The notes under the pieces were generated by a model. That model was not told where the DNA came from, made no database searches, and worked only from the letters and a program-made list of their open reading frames with translations. The position numbers and the translations under genes are program-made. From Hedera helix (taxonomy: Eukaryota > Streptophyta > Magnoliopsida > Apiales > Araliaceae), in NCBI GenBank assembly GCA_947179155.2, contig OX359266.1, positions 12,149,098-12,213,097 of the forward strand: a stretch of 64,000 nt of DNA. Direction: 5' to 3'. The first letter of the stretch is position 1; the number at the start of each line of letters is the position of its first letter. Shown here piece after piece: positions 1 to 11,562 of the stretch.

Positions 1-30
1 TAATAAATTTCACTCCAAAACTCATACAAA

Positions 31-56
31 ATAATAATAGTAATAATAATAACACT

Positions 57-89
<33 letters not shown>

Positions 90-194
90 AATAATAATAA
101 TAATAATAATAATACCGATAATAATTATATTTTATAATTTTCTTAATAATAATACAGATAATAATAATAATTAATAATGATAAAAATAATACCG

Positions 195-231
<37 letters not shown>

Positions 232-245
232 TGATGATGATGATA

Positions 246-280
<35 letters not shown>

Positions 281-418
281 CAACAACAACAACAACAACA
301 ATAATAATAATACCAATAATAATAATAATACCAATAATAATAATAACACTGATAATAGTAATAAAAATAACTATAATAATAATAATAATACTGATAATAG
401 TAGTAGTAGTAGTAGTAG

Positions 419-449
<31 letters not shown>

Positions 450-533
450 TATAATAATAATACCGATAATAATAATATTTATAATTTTAATAATAATAAT
501 ACAGATAATAATAATATTTTTATTTTTTTAATT
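31..533. repeat. (AAT)n microsatellite, interrupted
   Basis: About 500 bases are almost only AAT units with AAC, AGT, GAT and ACC variants. Long polyasparagine or polyisoleucine frames cross it on both strands; they are artefacts of the trinucleotide period. The same kind of array lies at 18967-19329 and 22219-22255 inside a Helitron-like insertion. Confidence 0.95.
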
Positions 534-550
534 TTAATTTATTTTTTCGT

Positions 551-580
551 TATGTCGTGCCTTTAAGCACGGGTAATTAC
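551..580 (+). other. Short hairpin next to the microsatellite, repeated inverted at 18731-18760
   Basis: A CGTGC stem, short loop and GCACG stem are followed by a GGTAATTAC tail. The reverse complement of 18731-18760 matches this 30-base piece closely, and it too lies beside an (AAT)n array. GC-rich hairpins near the 3' end are typical of Helitrons, so both may be ends of one Helitron family. No clear CTRR end follows here. Confidence 0.4.
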
Positions 581-584
581 TATT

Positions 585-1051
585 ATATATATATAGACCA
601 ACCTTTGACCTTAGTTTGGGTTTCACTTTGGGTTATTTCAATAAATTCTATTGGGTTCCTTCATTTAATTTGTTTTTATTTAATTTGTTTGGACTCAATT
701 AATTCATTACATTGGACTCTTATTAACTAACACATGCTATATTCAATTAAAATAAGCATTGGGCTAGTTCAATTATAACATGGACCAATAAATTTACTAT
801 GTTCATGGACTACTAGGTTAATTTTATTGAACCTAATTTAATAATTCATTTGGACTTAAAATATAATCCAATTAAGCTTGTTTTAATTAATTCTACTACC
901 TTGTTACATTATTTGATTCATAAATATAACATACATACATATATTCATTTAATTAAGTAAATGCACAATTAATTCACACACAAATTTTAATTCATTAATA
1001 ATTATTTAATAATCATCATTATAATGTAACTTAAAATTCATGGTTATTACA
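585..1051 (-). repeat. 3' LTR fragment of element B1
   Basis: Read on the minus strand the LTR starts TGTAATAACCATG at 1051 and matches 48580-49033 of element B2. Homology stops near 585, where the microsatellite and hairpin segment begins, so only about 470 bases of an LTR over 3 kb remain. Confidence 0.75.
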
Positions 1052-1066
1052 TTATCCCCCCTTATA
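1052..1066 (-). other. Polypurine tract of element B1
   Basis: On the minus strand AAGGGGGGATAA immediately precedes the LTR start. This is the expected primer site for plus-strand synthesis and fixes the LTR edge. Confidence 0.7.
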
Positions 1067-1074
1067 AGAATTTT

Positions 1075-4000
1075 ATCCCCGGAATTACAAATTTAAAGTT
1101 ACTAAAAAAGATTCGGATAATTATTCCTCATCCTTTTTTCAAGTTCTCACGTAACTTCCTTAACATTGTAGTTCCTCAAAAGCACTTTGACATAATGTAT
1201 AACCTTATTTTGTAAAGTCTGTTATTTCCTATATAATATTTAGATAAGAATTTCTTTATATGATAAGTCTTTCTCAACTTGTATCAGCTCATAGGATATG
1301 ACGTTCTTGTAATCAGGCTTGTATGACCGCAACACTGACACGTGAAATACATTATAAATATACTCCAATTCAGGAGGTAGAGCTACGTCGTACGCCACTT
1401 CACTCAGTCTCTTCAATATTTTGAACGGTCCTATGAACCTCGGACTTAGTTTCCCTTTTTTTCTAAATCTGATTTTTCCTTTCTAGGGAGATACATTCAT
1501 AAACACAAAACTTTCTACTTCAAAATCTCGCTTATGTCGATGTAGATCTGAATATTTCTTCTGTCGGTGCTGAGCTGCTATTAGTCGAGCTCTTATTACT
1601 CTGATAATTTTTGTTGTTTATTGAACCAATTTCAGCCCCAATAGTACGTTCTCTTACTTCATCCTAACATAGAGGTGTTCTACACTTTCTCCCATATAAT
1701 GCTTCATAAGGCGGCATGCCTATGCTTGCATGATAACTGTTGTTGTATGCAAATTAAACTAAAGGTAGATGGTCCTCCCAACTGCCCTTGAAATCTATCG
1801 CACATGTTATAAGCATGTTTTCCAACGTTTGAATTGTTCTTTCACTTTTTTCATTAGTCTGCGGATGATACGCTGTACTCATTGTTAATTACATTTTCAT
1901 TATTTCTTGAAGACTTCTCTAAAAAATTGATGTGAAGCGCGGATCTCTGTCTGACACAATTGATATCGGCACTCCATGTCTTGATACTATCTCCTTAATG
2001 TACAACTTGGCCGACTGATCCAAATTAAACTTAATCTTGATCGGCAAAAATTGCGTTGACTTTGTTAGTCGATCTGTAATCACTCATATCGCGTCATATC
2101 CCTTCTGTATTGCTAGAAGTCTTACCACAAAATCCATTATGATATACTCCCATTTTCATTCAAGAATCTCTAATAACTGTAATAACCCGCTTGGTCTCTG
2201 ATGTTTTGCCTTTACACTCAACAAGTTAGGCATCGACTGACACACTCCTCAGCCTCCCTTTTTATATTCGGCCACCAAAAATACTGACGTAAATCTTGAT
2301 ACATCTTCGTACTATTCGGATGTATCGAGTATCTCGTACTGTGGGCCTATTGCAAAATCACCTTTCGTAATTCAGGCACTAACGCTACCCAAACCCGATT
2401 TACAAACCTTAACAACCCTTTGCTATCCACTTTGAACTTGACCTCTTCCTCATCAGTCATTTTCTTCCTTATTCTGTCACATTCTTCGTCATTGTCTTGA
2501 GCGTCGTTAACCTTATCCAATAAAGTTGGGCTTGTTTCCATCTCTATCAATTTTTTTCTTCGATTCTTTCGGATTTTTAATCTTTAACTCCATTTGAGCA
2601 ATTTCTTTTACTAGTTCTTCCTGGCCTATCAATACAAATAACTTCTCTTTGCTCTTTCTGCTTAGAGCATCTGTTACTACATTGGCTTTACCGAGATGAT
2701 ATAGAATTTCACAATCGTAATATTTAATCAATTATAACCACCTCCACTGCCTCATGCTCAACTCCTTTTATGTGAAGATATACTTCAGACTCTTATGATT
2801 TGTGAATATCTCACATTTTTTCCCATATAAATAATGCCTCCAAATTTTAAAGGCAAACATTATCGCTGCTAACTCCAAGTCATGGGTAGGGTATCCATTT
2901 TCATAATTCTTTAATTGTCTTGATTTGATGCATACACAATGACCTTGTCGTTCTGTATAAGCATACAACATAGTCCCTTGTGCGATGCATCACTATAGAC
3001 CGTAAAACCTAGTAAAGTCAACACATGTGTTTCACTAAGTCTTTTCTTTAACTTCTGAAAACTCTCATCGCACTTCTCTGTCCATACATATTTCATTGTA
3101 TTCTTTGTCAAATTTGTTAATGGCGTTGCTATATTCAAAAAGTCCTTGATAAATCTCCGATAATAACTCATTAACCCTAAGAAACTCCTAATCTACGTTG
3201 GCGTCCTTGGTTGTTCCCAATTAATCACCGTTTTCACTTTTGCAGGATCTACTGAAACTCCCTCCTTGTCAATAACATGACCTAGAAATTGAACTCTCTC
3301 AAACCAGAATTCACACTTTGAAAATTTTACATACAACTGCTATTTTCTTAATATCTCTAACACCAATCTTAAATATTTTACGCCTCTTCAGTTTTTGAAT
3401 AAACAAAAATATCGTCAATGAACACAACTATAAATTTATCCAAGTTCTACTTGAACACTTTGTTTATCATGTCCATAAATTCGACTGACGCATTCGTCAG
3501 TCCAAATGACATCACCAGAAACTCATAATGGCAGTAATGAGTTTTGAATGTTATCTTGGGTACATCCTCCTTTCTTACTTTTAACTGATGGTACCAGTCC
3601 TTAAATCAATCTTTGAAACGTAATTCGTCCCTTTTAGTTGATCAAATAAATTGTCAATTCTTGGCAACGAGTACTTGTTCTTAATTGTTATTTTGTTCAA
3701 TTCTCTATAGTTCATACAAAGTCTCATCTATCCATCATTCTTCTTTACAAACAACACTAGTGCTCTCTATGGAGAAACACTAGGTTGAATGTATTTCCTA
3801 TCCAATAACTCTTTATGGTGCTTTTGATATCGTTGTTGTCCCTGATACTAAATCAATCACGAATTCTACCTCCCTATCTGACGAAAGACCTGACAGTTCA
3901 TCTGAAAAAGCATTCATGAACTCTTTAACTACTGATATTTATTCCATCTCAGGAGTCACCATTTGCGTATCCACTATATGTGTCAGATATCCTACACATC

Positions 4001-4470
4001 ATTTTTTTAACAGTTTTTTGGCATGCATCATCGTCAGACGACAAGATTGTCTTGACGACTTGCTGCCATAAAATACGACTTTAGACTTATTTGATGTCTT
4101 AAGGTGTATACGCTTCTTTTGACAATCAATTACCGCTCTGTAGTTGAATAACCAATCAATTCCCAGTATAACATCAAACTCTCCCAACCGTATCGGAATT
4201 AAATTCACACACAACTTCTGACCCCTGATTTTCTTACAACAATTTCTATATATATACTCTACAGGAATTACTTATTTATTCACAACTTCTATATTCACTG
4301 GGTTTCCTAATTTTTCTTTAGGCAATTCTAACCGTCTAGCGAAATCATTAGACACAAATGAACAGGTAGCACCCGAATCAAACAATACGTAAGTATTTAT
4401 ATTATTGATCAAAATAATACCTAACACCACGTCTTTAGATTCAACGGCGTTTTGCACCATCATGTTGAAA
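1075..4470 (-). pseudogene. gypsy pol (protease, RT, RNase H, integrase), broken
   Basis: Fragments in several minus-strand frames follow the gypsy pol order. A retropepsin-like motif VLFDSGATCSF lies near 4380-4420. The post-protease stretch DVILGIDWL is near 4160-4180. RT thumb and RNase H pieces lie at 2770-3170, including a YSDAS motif and a degenerate TNHKSLKY where TDHKSLKY is usual. The tether ADALSRKS or its variant is near 2660, and integrase pieces run from 1700 to 2550. Each fragment ends at a stop or shifts frame, so no working polyprotein can be made. It is parallel to the better preserved pol at 49060-51150. Confidence 0.85.
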
Positions 4471-4499
4471 GTCCATGCTGTAGGCTTGTTCTGTTACAT

Positions 4500-5110
4500 C
4501 AGCCCTTCAATGGTTAGCCTGTTGTTGCTTCCCTTATTTTCACTTCTTTCATCATTCTTCCTCTTGGGACAATCCTTGATCTGATGATCCGCAGTTCCAC
4601 ACGAGAAACAACCTCCCTTCTTTGGTTTGGGACAATTAGGAGTGATATGCTCTTCTTGCCCAAAATTGTAGCAGACGTTCTTGCCCTTAATGCATTAACC
4701 TGAATGATTCTTTCCGCACTTGCTGTATTTGGTCCCTTTCTTTTGCTCGATTCCTTGGGGTGTCCCTGAACTGTTATTGTTCCATTTTCGCTTATTAAAG
4801 TTACTACCCCCGTCGCTTCCTTGTTTGTTTCCTCCATTAGATTTCTTCTTGTTTCGTTCTTGGTTAAATTTTGTTAGAACTTCACTTGCACCCTCTGCTA
4901 TGATGACTTTTTCTAATAGTGTTGAAAATGAGTCGATTTGTTGAACTGCCACTCGGCTAAAAATCCAAGGTTTCAGTCCTTGTTTGAATCTTCATGCCTT
5001 CCGCACTTCAGTGTCCACTTGGTGTAGAGCGAATCTTGCCAATTCATTGAATTTGGCTGCGTAATCTGCTACTGACATGTTCCCCTGCTTGAGCTCCAAA
5101 AATTGTACTT
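4500..5110 (-). pseudogene. gypsy gag remnant with zinc-knuckle region
   Basis: The translation shows the retrotransposon gag pattern: MSVADYAAKFNELARF near 5040-5085, then VAVQQIDSFSTLLEKV near 4910-4960. A lysine- and asparagine-rich linker and damaged CCHC-like knuckles follow (CGKNHSG; C..CG..DH....CP near 4570-4610). A TGA interrupts the frame near 4996. The N-terminal capsid half is gone: the reading passes straight into LTR sequence at about 5111. Confidence 0.75.
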
Positions 5111-5111
5111 A

Positions 5112-6770
5112 TGACGACTCCAAATCCGAGTTCCATAACCTCGGGTTTGGTTCTCATAATCCAAAACATAATAACAACTAAATATATAGTCTTCATTAAA
5201 TCTTCGCGGAATAATACATAAATGTTCCTTACAAAAAAGACTACAATCCCAAAGTCTTATAACCTTAACATAAATAGTACATATATTAAGGGATTACAAA
5301 AGATTTACAAACTGCAATTATATATTAAACACTAAATCTATCTAACATGCAATAATCTAATCTAAGCTTTAGCTTTTCCTTTGCCCTTGTCCTTCTTGGA
5401 GCATTCAGGCTTAGCCGAAAAATGATTCATAATATAGCAAGGGTGAGCAACTAGCTTGCTCAACAAGTTTAAGAATAGTAAATATAAGATTAGATATATA
5501 TCATGAGTGAGTGAGAATAACTTATGAATTTTTAACAATATATAACAATTGTGAAAGAACAAAAATCAAATTTTCATGAAAAGAAATAATTGAGTCTTTA
5601 CTGCTGAGTGGCCTCGAATGACCATAAACTAATACTTAAGGTAAATCAGATATGTATCTGACCCTTTTATTATTTTGGTATTCAAGGGGATCAATTTCTT
5701 CAACCCAATGTATATGCATAACACTTAGACATATTGCGCAAAGGTCGGTTTCCCGAAATACAATCCCCTTATTTAGGGTTATTCGTTCTCAAACTTACTA
5801 TAAGAATCCACACCAACCAATGGTTTAGATAAGCTTTTAAAAGTAGTCAAGTTATTGAATTTATACATGTAGTGTCTAGCCGAAACAATTAGCTTAGACA
5901 TTCTTAAACAGTTCATGAATCAAAGAACTATAAATCTTCAAATGCACTATGTGCGAATTCATAAACAATATGGATGTAGATTAATTTTTAATAATTAAAC
6001 CACTTAAACTTTTACAAAATTAAATACAAGTTCAGGTATAGGAAACTTGTTCAATATCAATTTGAATAAGGTTATGGAACTTGTCTCGATTGTTGATTAC
6101 CGCTAACCAATACAATTTACTATCCTTTGAACAGACATAACAATTTATCAAGTTGATCTTTCAATTAGTATCATATCTAGATTAATATAATAACATTTGT
6201 ATATCTTAACTTACTAACACTTAATCACATAATTAAATAATTAATGTATATTAAACACTAAGAAAATATTGTCATCATTTGATAATATTTTAATAACATA
6301 AAACCTACATTAATCATTTAATATAGTTTAAGCTTCTATATAATATTATTAAAAATTTAATAATATTTTATTCACCTCATAGTATTATTAAATATTTAAT
6401 AATATTTTATTAGCTTTATAATATTATTAATTATTTAATAATATTTTATTCATTTCTTAATATTATTAATCATTTAATAATTTTTTATTCACTTTATAAT
6501 ATTATTAATCATTTCATAATATTTTATTCAATTTATAATATTATTAATCATTTAATAATATTTTATTTATTTTTTAATATTAATAATCATTTAATAATAT
6601 TTTATTCACTTTATAATAGTATTAATCATTTAATAATATTTTATTCATTTCTTAATATTATTATTTATTTAATAATATTTTATTAATTTCTTAATAATAT
6701 TAATCATATAATAATATTATAATTATTTAAAACTTGTTAAATATTAATGTTATATAAAATTACATTTTTT
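5112..6770 (-). repeat. 5' LTR of element B1, truncated
   Basis: The stretch matches 45575-47400 of B2's LTR for most of its length. Its inner edge reads TGACGACTCCAAATCC on the plus strand, comparable with TGTGATGCCCCTAAATCC at 51262 and TGTGACGCCCCCAAATC of element A. The outer part ends near 6770 against the Sirevirus remnant. It contains the 39-bp tandem array listed separately. Confidence 0.75.
6290..6720. repeat. 39-bp AT-only tandem repeat inside the B1 LTR
   Basis: The landmark TAATCAT recurs at 6467, 6506, 6545, 6584 and 6623, a strict 39-bp period. Units alternate TTTATAATATTATTAAT and CATTTAATAATATTTTATT. The B2 LTR has about 750 bases of the same array (46620-47370), so the copy number differs between elements. 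Confidence 0.85.
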
Positions 6771-6789
6771 AACCTATTTCATTTTCAAA

Positions 6790-7885
6790 TGATCTAGTTC
6801 AAACTCTAGTGATGATGAAGAATCTCACGTGATAAATCTATGTCTAATGGCCATAGAAAGATGCTAAAACAGGACTACTGATCGTAGAACATTGGACATA
6901 AATGAGGTATTTGATTTTAATTCTCCTGACATAAATATTGATAATCTTATAATTGTTTTGCATGGTATAACGTTAGATTTACATCAATATATGAAAATAT
7001 TCAGGAGTTTTATCAAATGATCATTTTCTTCTTCAAAAGAAAAAAGAGAAAGTTCTCGTAGAGTTAAAAACTGCTCTATAAAGTATTGCTTTGTTTGACG
7101 ATCTTAAGGCTAAGAATGCTAAATTGAGAAAAGTAACTGAACAAAGTGCACACAGAGAGGTAACTCTAATATCAAAGATAGAGAATATAGAGAAAACAAT
7201 CTCTATGTGGAATCATTCTTCTGCATCTATGGATTCATTAATTATAAGTCAGAGATTTGTATCTGATAAGTCAGGGTTAGGATTTGAAGATTTCTCTTTA
7301 GGTCTGAATGTAGAAAAATAAATGGAAATTTGCAATAATAATGTTTCTAATCCTAATAGAGACATTATGTTTGTAAAATTCACAAATATAGTTGAGCCTA
7401 ATATTTAAAACTATACTATCTCTATAGAACAAATTGTTATTCCTAAAAATAAATCACACAATGGTTTTGGTTTTTTAAAACTGAAGAGTAAGTCAAAGTC
7501 TCCAATTGAGCCTTGAAAGATCGTAGAATCAAATAAAACATACTCTACAAATCAACCAGGCAAAAATCGTGGGACTGGTTTGTCTTTACAAACTTTCAAA
7601 ACCATAGAGCAGTATGGGAACAAAGGAAGTACAAGTCTAGAAAAAAAAAGAAGCTGAAAATAAATATCATCCACAAGCATTTCATATGGGAAGATCCACA
7701 TACATACATACACTCACACATGCATAATAATAGATGTTGTATATATTATAATCATGATCATATGACTGAATTATGTTATAATGATTATTATCCATCACTA
7801 AATAATAAATTCAAATTCAAACAAATTTGGATACTAAAAGGCACTAACAAGGAAGGATCCAAACTAGTCTAGATACCAAAATGAA
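6790..7885 (+). pseudogene. Sirevirus gag remnant
   Basis: An acidic stretch SSSDDEESHVINLCLMAIE near 6805-6855 is followed by a coiled-coil-like segment (FDDLKAKNAKLRK..) and the conserved DKSGLGFE near 7266-7290. A damaged CCHC knuckle ending DHMTELC lies near 7735-7775, and KQIWILKGT near 7820-7845 stands where gag meets protease in this group. Several stops and shifts separate the blocks, and the second knuckle cysteine is Tyr. The longest open part is 7091-7321 (76 codons). Family assignment rests on these motifs; function is lost. Confidence 0.65.
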
Positions 7886-7889
7886 GAAT

Positions 7890-8546
7890 GTGTTATTTTG
7901 CAAGTACTTAGCTCCATTAAATTCATTTGGTAGATTACTTCAAGAAAAATCGTAGAATGGACGTTTGAGTGAAGAACCATCGTAGAATGATTATGAGATA
8001 AGAAGCAAGTCGTAGAACTGAAGGAATCGTAGAATGATACTTTACACTACGAAAAAGCTGAATCGGTTACTTTATGGCAAGTAAAGGTCACACTCAAGAA
8101 AAACAAGTAAAAGCCAAAAGTTACTGAACAATAGTTGTTAACAACAACTATGAAATGACGTGTAATCAATTAAATTCTTTCACGTGTTCCTCTTGGGAAA
8201 AATAAGAGGGAAGTTTCATATATATAACATTACAAATTATATCCGCCTTTTACACTTCTAATCTGAGCATTTAAAACCCTAGTTTTCTTTTAAGCTTTCA
8301 AACTCTCAGACAATTTTGATTTTGTTACAGAATCAAAATCAACCTTTAGAGAATTAATTTCACATGCACTAAAGCTAGAATTAAGGTTTCATTAAAACTT
8401 TAAGGGGGGTTTTATTCTAATATTTTGTTGTGCTAAATTAATTGAACAAATTAATTATCTAGCAATTGATCTTTAAAACAAGAAAAAGTTTTCAAAGATC
8501 TATTCAACCCCCTTCTAAATCTCTGGTGTGCCTCTGGGAAACAACA
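7890..8546 (+). repeat. Sirevirus LTR 3' end
   Basis: Several ATCGTAGAA-type motifs occur at 7950-8035, then a TATATATAA box at about 8219. The terminal AAGATCTATTCAACCCCC block ends ...GGGAAACAACA at 8546. It is homologous to the end of the 19330-22218 LTR. Confidence 0.6.
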
Positions 8547-9361
8547 TGTTATGTTTATTATGTTAGTCCAATAGGAAATTATTATAGCCTAATCCATAAG
8601 GCAGTGTAATGTTAGTGAATTTTGAATGCAAGTAAGCAACCCAAGTGATATGTCTTGGATGTTAGTAGATGAATGGAGTTAAATTGAGCCCAATCCATAG
8701 GGTAAGGAAATGTTTGTGAGTTTTGTATGTAAGTTAAATTAGTCCAATGAGAATAACAAGTAATAGGCCCAAGTGTTAGCCCAATACTTTCTTACACCAA
8801 GCCCAAGGTCTAGCTCAAACAAGTCAAATGTTGGCCAAAGCTTGTCATGTGTGTGTGTGTGTGTGTATACATACATGCACAAATAGGTATTAAAAAGAAA
8901 ATGAAAATAGAGGAAAAATAGGTGGTAGCTGGCTCCCATGGAGCCTTGTGCAACCTTGGAATTTTGAAAACTTTTCCCTAAATCACTCCAAAGTTGTGTC
9001 ATTTTTCTAAAAAATAAGGAGTCTTGTTGGTAATGAATTAAACCTAATCATACGTAGCTTATTTTGTTGTAAGGTTATAGTTAATTGTGTGGGATTACAT
9101 TTGCTCTATAAATAGAGCCATTTACCAATACTTGCAAGAGTTTACATTTCCCATTTCATTTACCAAGCATAGATAGAAAAGAGAGAGCCAAAGTGTAGAG
9201 AAAATGAGAGCTTGAGAGCTAGAGAACCAAGAGAAGTGAAGGAGAGATTTTGGTTGGAAAGAGGAGCAAGAGGGGGACACTAGCAAGGATCAAAGCAACC
9301 ATAAGCAAGAAGGATCAAGATCAAGCCACAAGAAATGTTTAGAAATGTTCTAACTCTAACA
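8547..9361 (+). repeat. Unassigned LTR-like segment
   Basis: The segment starts TGTTATG and ends CTCTAACA. It has a strong TATA context (CTCTATAAATAGAGCC near 9102-9119) followed by a purine-rich GAGAGAG leader, as in LTR promoters. Two imperfect internal copies of the AGTCCAATRGGAA/GCCCAATCCATAGGG block lie at 8563-8760. No flanking duplication, primer site or coding part was found, so it could also be a host promoter fragment. A (GT)n run lies at 8848-8867. Confidence 0.35.
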
Positions 9362-9374
9362 TTTTAGTTATGTT

Positions 9375-10058
9375 AGTATGTTTTACTTTTGTAATGTAGT
9401 TATGCATGTTGGTTGTGGGATAACTTTATTGTGTTGTGGGATCATGAAAAATCCGAAGGTATAAGAATGAGTTATGATGGAGTTTTGTTTTTAGGATGTG
9501 TTTTGATACATAAAAATGTAGGAAGATGAATATATGTATGGATTTAGGGTTAAAAAAGTGGTTACATGATTCTTTAAGTCACATAAATCCAAATGGGTAT
9601 GTTAATCTTAAGATCTATGAGTTATGTTAACTAAATCTATAAGATTCGAAGATAACCTATGTGAAATGAATGAAAAATGAGTTCATATGGATTTATTATG
9701 ATTTTTTTAGTAAAACATGTTTTGTTGTAAACCCTAGGATGTTGGACCAATATTTTGGCTAACAAATATTTTAAAAAATGATAAAGGCTTTTGGATTTGT
9801 AAATATATGTAATCAACTAGTTGTGCTCCAAATTTGAACCCATTCACATGTAAAATGAGCAAGTTATGAACATACGATTTAAAACAGACAATTTGAAAAA
9901 GCTAAAAAATTCTAAGATTTTGGTTCTGGAATACAGCGTCGGGGCACTATTTACAGGCCAAAATTGAGCCCCGGGGCGCTCACTGTTTTCTTTGGTTTCT
10001 GGAAGACAGCGAGGAGGCACTATTTATAGGCTAAACTGGAGGACAGCGCGGGGGCACT
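9375..10058 (+). repeat. Upstream part of the duplicated segment, copy 1
   Basis: The segment is homologous to 30268-30935 base for base with scattered changes, beginning at TTTTACTTTTGTARTGTAG. It ends in a locally GC-rich stretch (9930-10058) with repeats of the type CAGCGYCGGGGCRCT and GAGCCCCGGGGCGCTC. No coding capacity was seen. It is probably an old retroelement part that was duplicated with the gene. Confidence 0.75.
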
Positions 10059-10312
10059 GTTTTGTCTATACATGAATCTGTGAATATCCTTTGAACTCTC
10101 CTAATCCAATGTACCCTTCAAGAAAATATATGCATCTTTTTAATATATGTATATGTATTTATTTTTGGTTCATTTTCCCTCCGTCTTTGTAAACCTTTAA
10201 ATAGAGGTATCTTATTCGATGAAGAACACACTTGAGAATGAAATAAAGTAATTCTGTTATTCTTCTCAACATTTTCTGTCTTGATTATTTTCTCATACTA
10301 TATTTTACAACA
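10059..10312 (+). repeat. copia LTR, 5'-truncated, upstream of NMNAT copy 1
   Basis: The sequence matches 31586-31851, the 3' LTR of a copia remnant, and ends TTTACAACA. The first dozen LTR bases and all internal sequence are missing here. It contains a TATA-like TTTAAATAGAGG near 10196. It lies on the gene's strand and about 1.2 kb before the start codon. Confidence 0.7.
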
Positions 10313-11505
10313 TATTTTAAAACTCAATAAACACTTCAAAAAGAAAAGCTAGGAAACCAGTTCTAAAGAAAAGCTTTATGCTGCTTCGTTTTTTTAAAAA
10401 AAAGAAATTCTTCTGCTGCTGGCCCAATTGGCCCATTGAGAGGGCCAAACTTCTTTTACAGGCCCAAGCAAGCAATATGATGGGATATTCTGTGCACCCA
10501 TTTCTTCTTCTCCTTTCTTTTATTCCTTTTGCCGATCGAAAATAGTGGAGATTTTGTGCTAGTGGCTAGTTTTTTGAGGTTTGATCTGTTAGAGTTTGGT
10601 GGCTTTGTTCTATACAAAGTAACAAAGGGGTGAGGTGGTGGTGGTTTGGTGGAGATTAATCTTGAATTAAGGTTTGATTTTGTTTTCTGATAATTTTCCG
10701 CCAGCTTTGAAACCCACACAAAGTCGACGGACCAAACCAAGTTAAAGTCTCGATTCAAACAGGCTAATCTACAATTCTCTAGGTTGTCCTAGTAAGTGAG
10801 AATCAAGGCCACTCTGCTCTCTGGTATTTCTTCGATCCCAGGCTTTGAAAGAGTCTTATTAGGCGCTCCAAAAAATCAAAGGTTTAGTTTTATATTCTGG
10901 GTTAGTTTTAATTTTAGGATTGGGGGCTCTGTTTGATTTGATTTAGGTTTATATATAGTGAGATAACATATTTTATCTCTCTATATATAGCAAGAAAAAG
11001 TAAGAATGTTATTTATAAAAAATGGTCAGAAAGAATGATTGTTGAGTTCAATTTCAATAATTTCAATCTTTATATGAGGGGTATGATTTGTTAAATTTGA
11101 GTGAGATTTGTGTGTATTATTGTCATTGAAACATTCCTTACTATTGTTGGATAGCATTTCACTCTCTTTTTAGCGAGTGGAGTCCTCTTGCGGTCAAATT
11201 AGATGGAATTGAGGTACAAACCACAAGTGTTGAATCGGTAGTTTCCAAATCACAAGTGGTGACTCAAGAATTTGGGTAAATCACAGGTGGTTTTTTCAAT
11301 TTTACTCAAAATTAAAGGTCATTGCTTTAAGAGGCTCTGACTAGTGTAGGTTTTTCTGGGAGGTTCTTTGTATAGGGTGAGGTTTGTATTCTTTGAGGAT
11401 TAGGGTGCTCTTTATTTCCCTTATGCTTTTATATAATATTTGTGTGCTTGGGTTTGCCCCCTCTTGGTGCTTCTACTGTAATCATTTACTTTAAAAGAAG
11501 AAGCA
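10313..11505 (+). promoter_or_regulatory. Promoter and probable 5' UTR with intron, NMNAT copy 1
   Basis: No protein-coding exon is recognised. The stretch is conserved with 31852-32938, apart from about 100 bases (near 10745-10840) present only here. A plausible leader exon ends near 10881 (AAATCAAAG before GTTTAG). A TAA at 11479 closes the frame that leads into the gene. The exact transcription start and any leader intron are inference. Confidence 0.35.
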
Positions 11506-11562
11506 ATGAGCTTCAGATTTTGGCTGTTAATGACGTTAAGTAGTCATTGCTATCTAGGTAGC

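Larger units (their letters stand above)
585..6770 (-). mobile_element. Ty3/gypsy Tekay-like retrotransposon B1, decayed
   Basis: The element lies on the minus strand: 3' LTR fragment (585-1051), polypurine tract, pol, gag remnant, then a partial 5' LTR (5112-6770). It shares LTR and pol sequence with element B2 at 45567-51327. Many stops and frameshifts break pol. The gag N-terminal half and primer-binding site are missing because gag runs directly into the LTR end at about 5111. Both outer LTR ends are truncated, so no target-site duplication can be tested. The lineage call rests on the pol type and very long LTRs shared with B2 and element A. Confidence 0.85.
6790..8546 (+). mobile_element. 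Ty1/copia Sirevirus remnant, pol deleted
   Basis: A degenerate Sirevirus-type gag (6790-7885) passes into the end of a Sirevirus LTR (about 7890-8546) with no protease, integrase or RT between them. The LTR end resembles the 22140-22218 end of the solo LTR: TTCAACCCCCTTCT, then GTGTGCCTC and GGGAAACAACA. This is best explained by a large internal deletion. Confidence 0.65.

Noticed and set aside
143..566. Polyasparagine and polyleucine/isoleucine frames over the microsatellite
   Set aside because: They follow the AAT period on both strands; no start context, neighbours or conserved part.
8547..9361. Possible target-site duplication for the LTR-like segment
   Set aside because: Flanking five bases (CAACA and TTTTA) do not match, so a complete solo LTR could not be shown.
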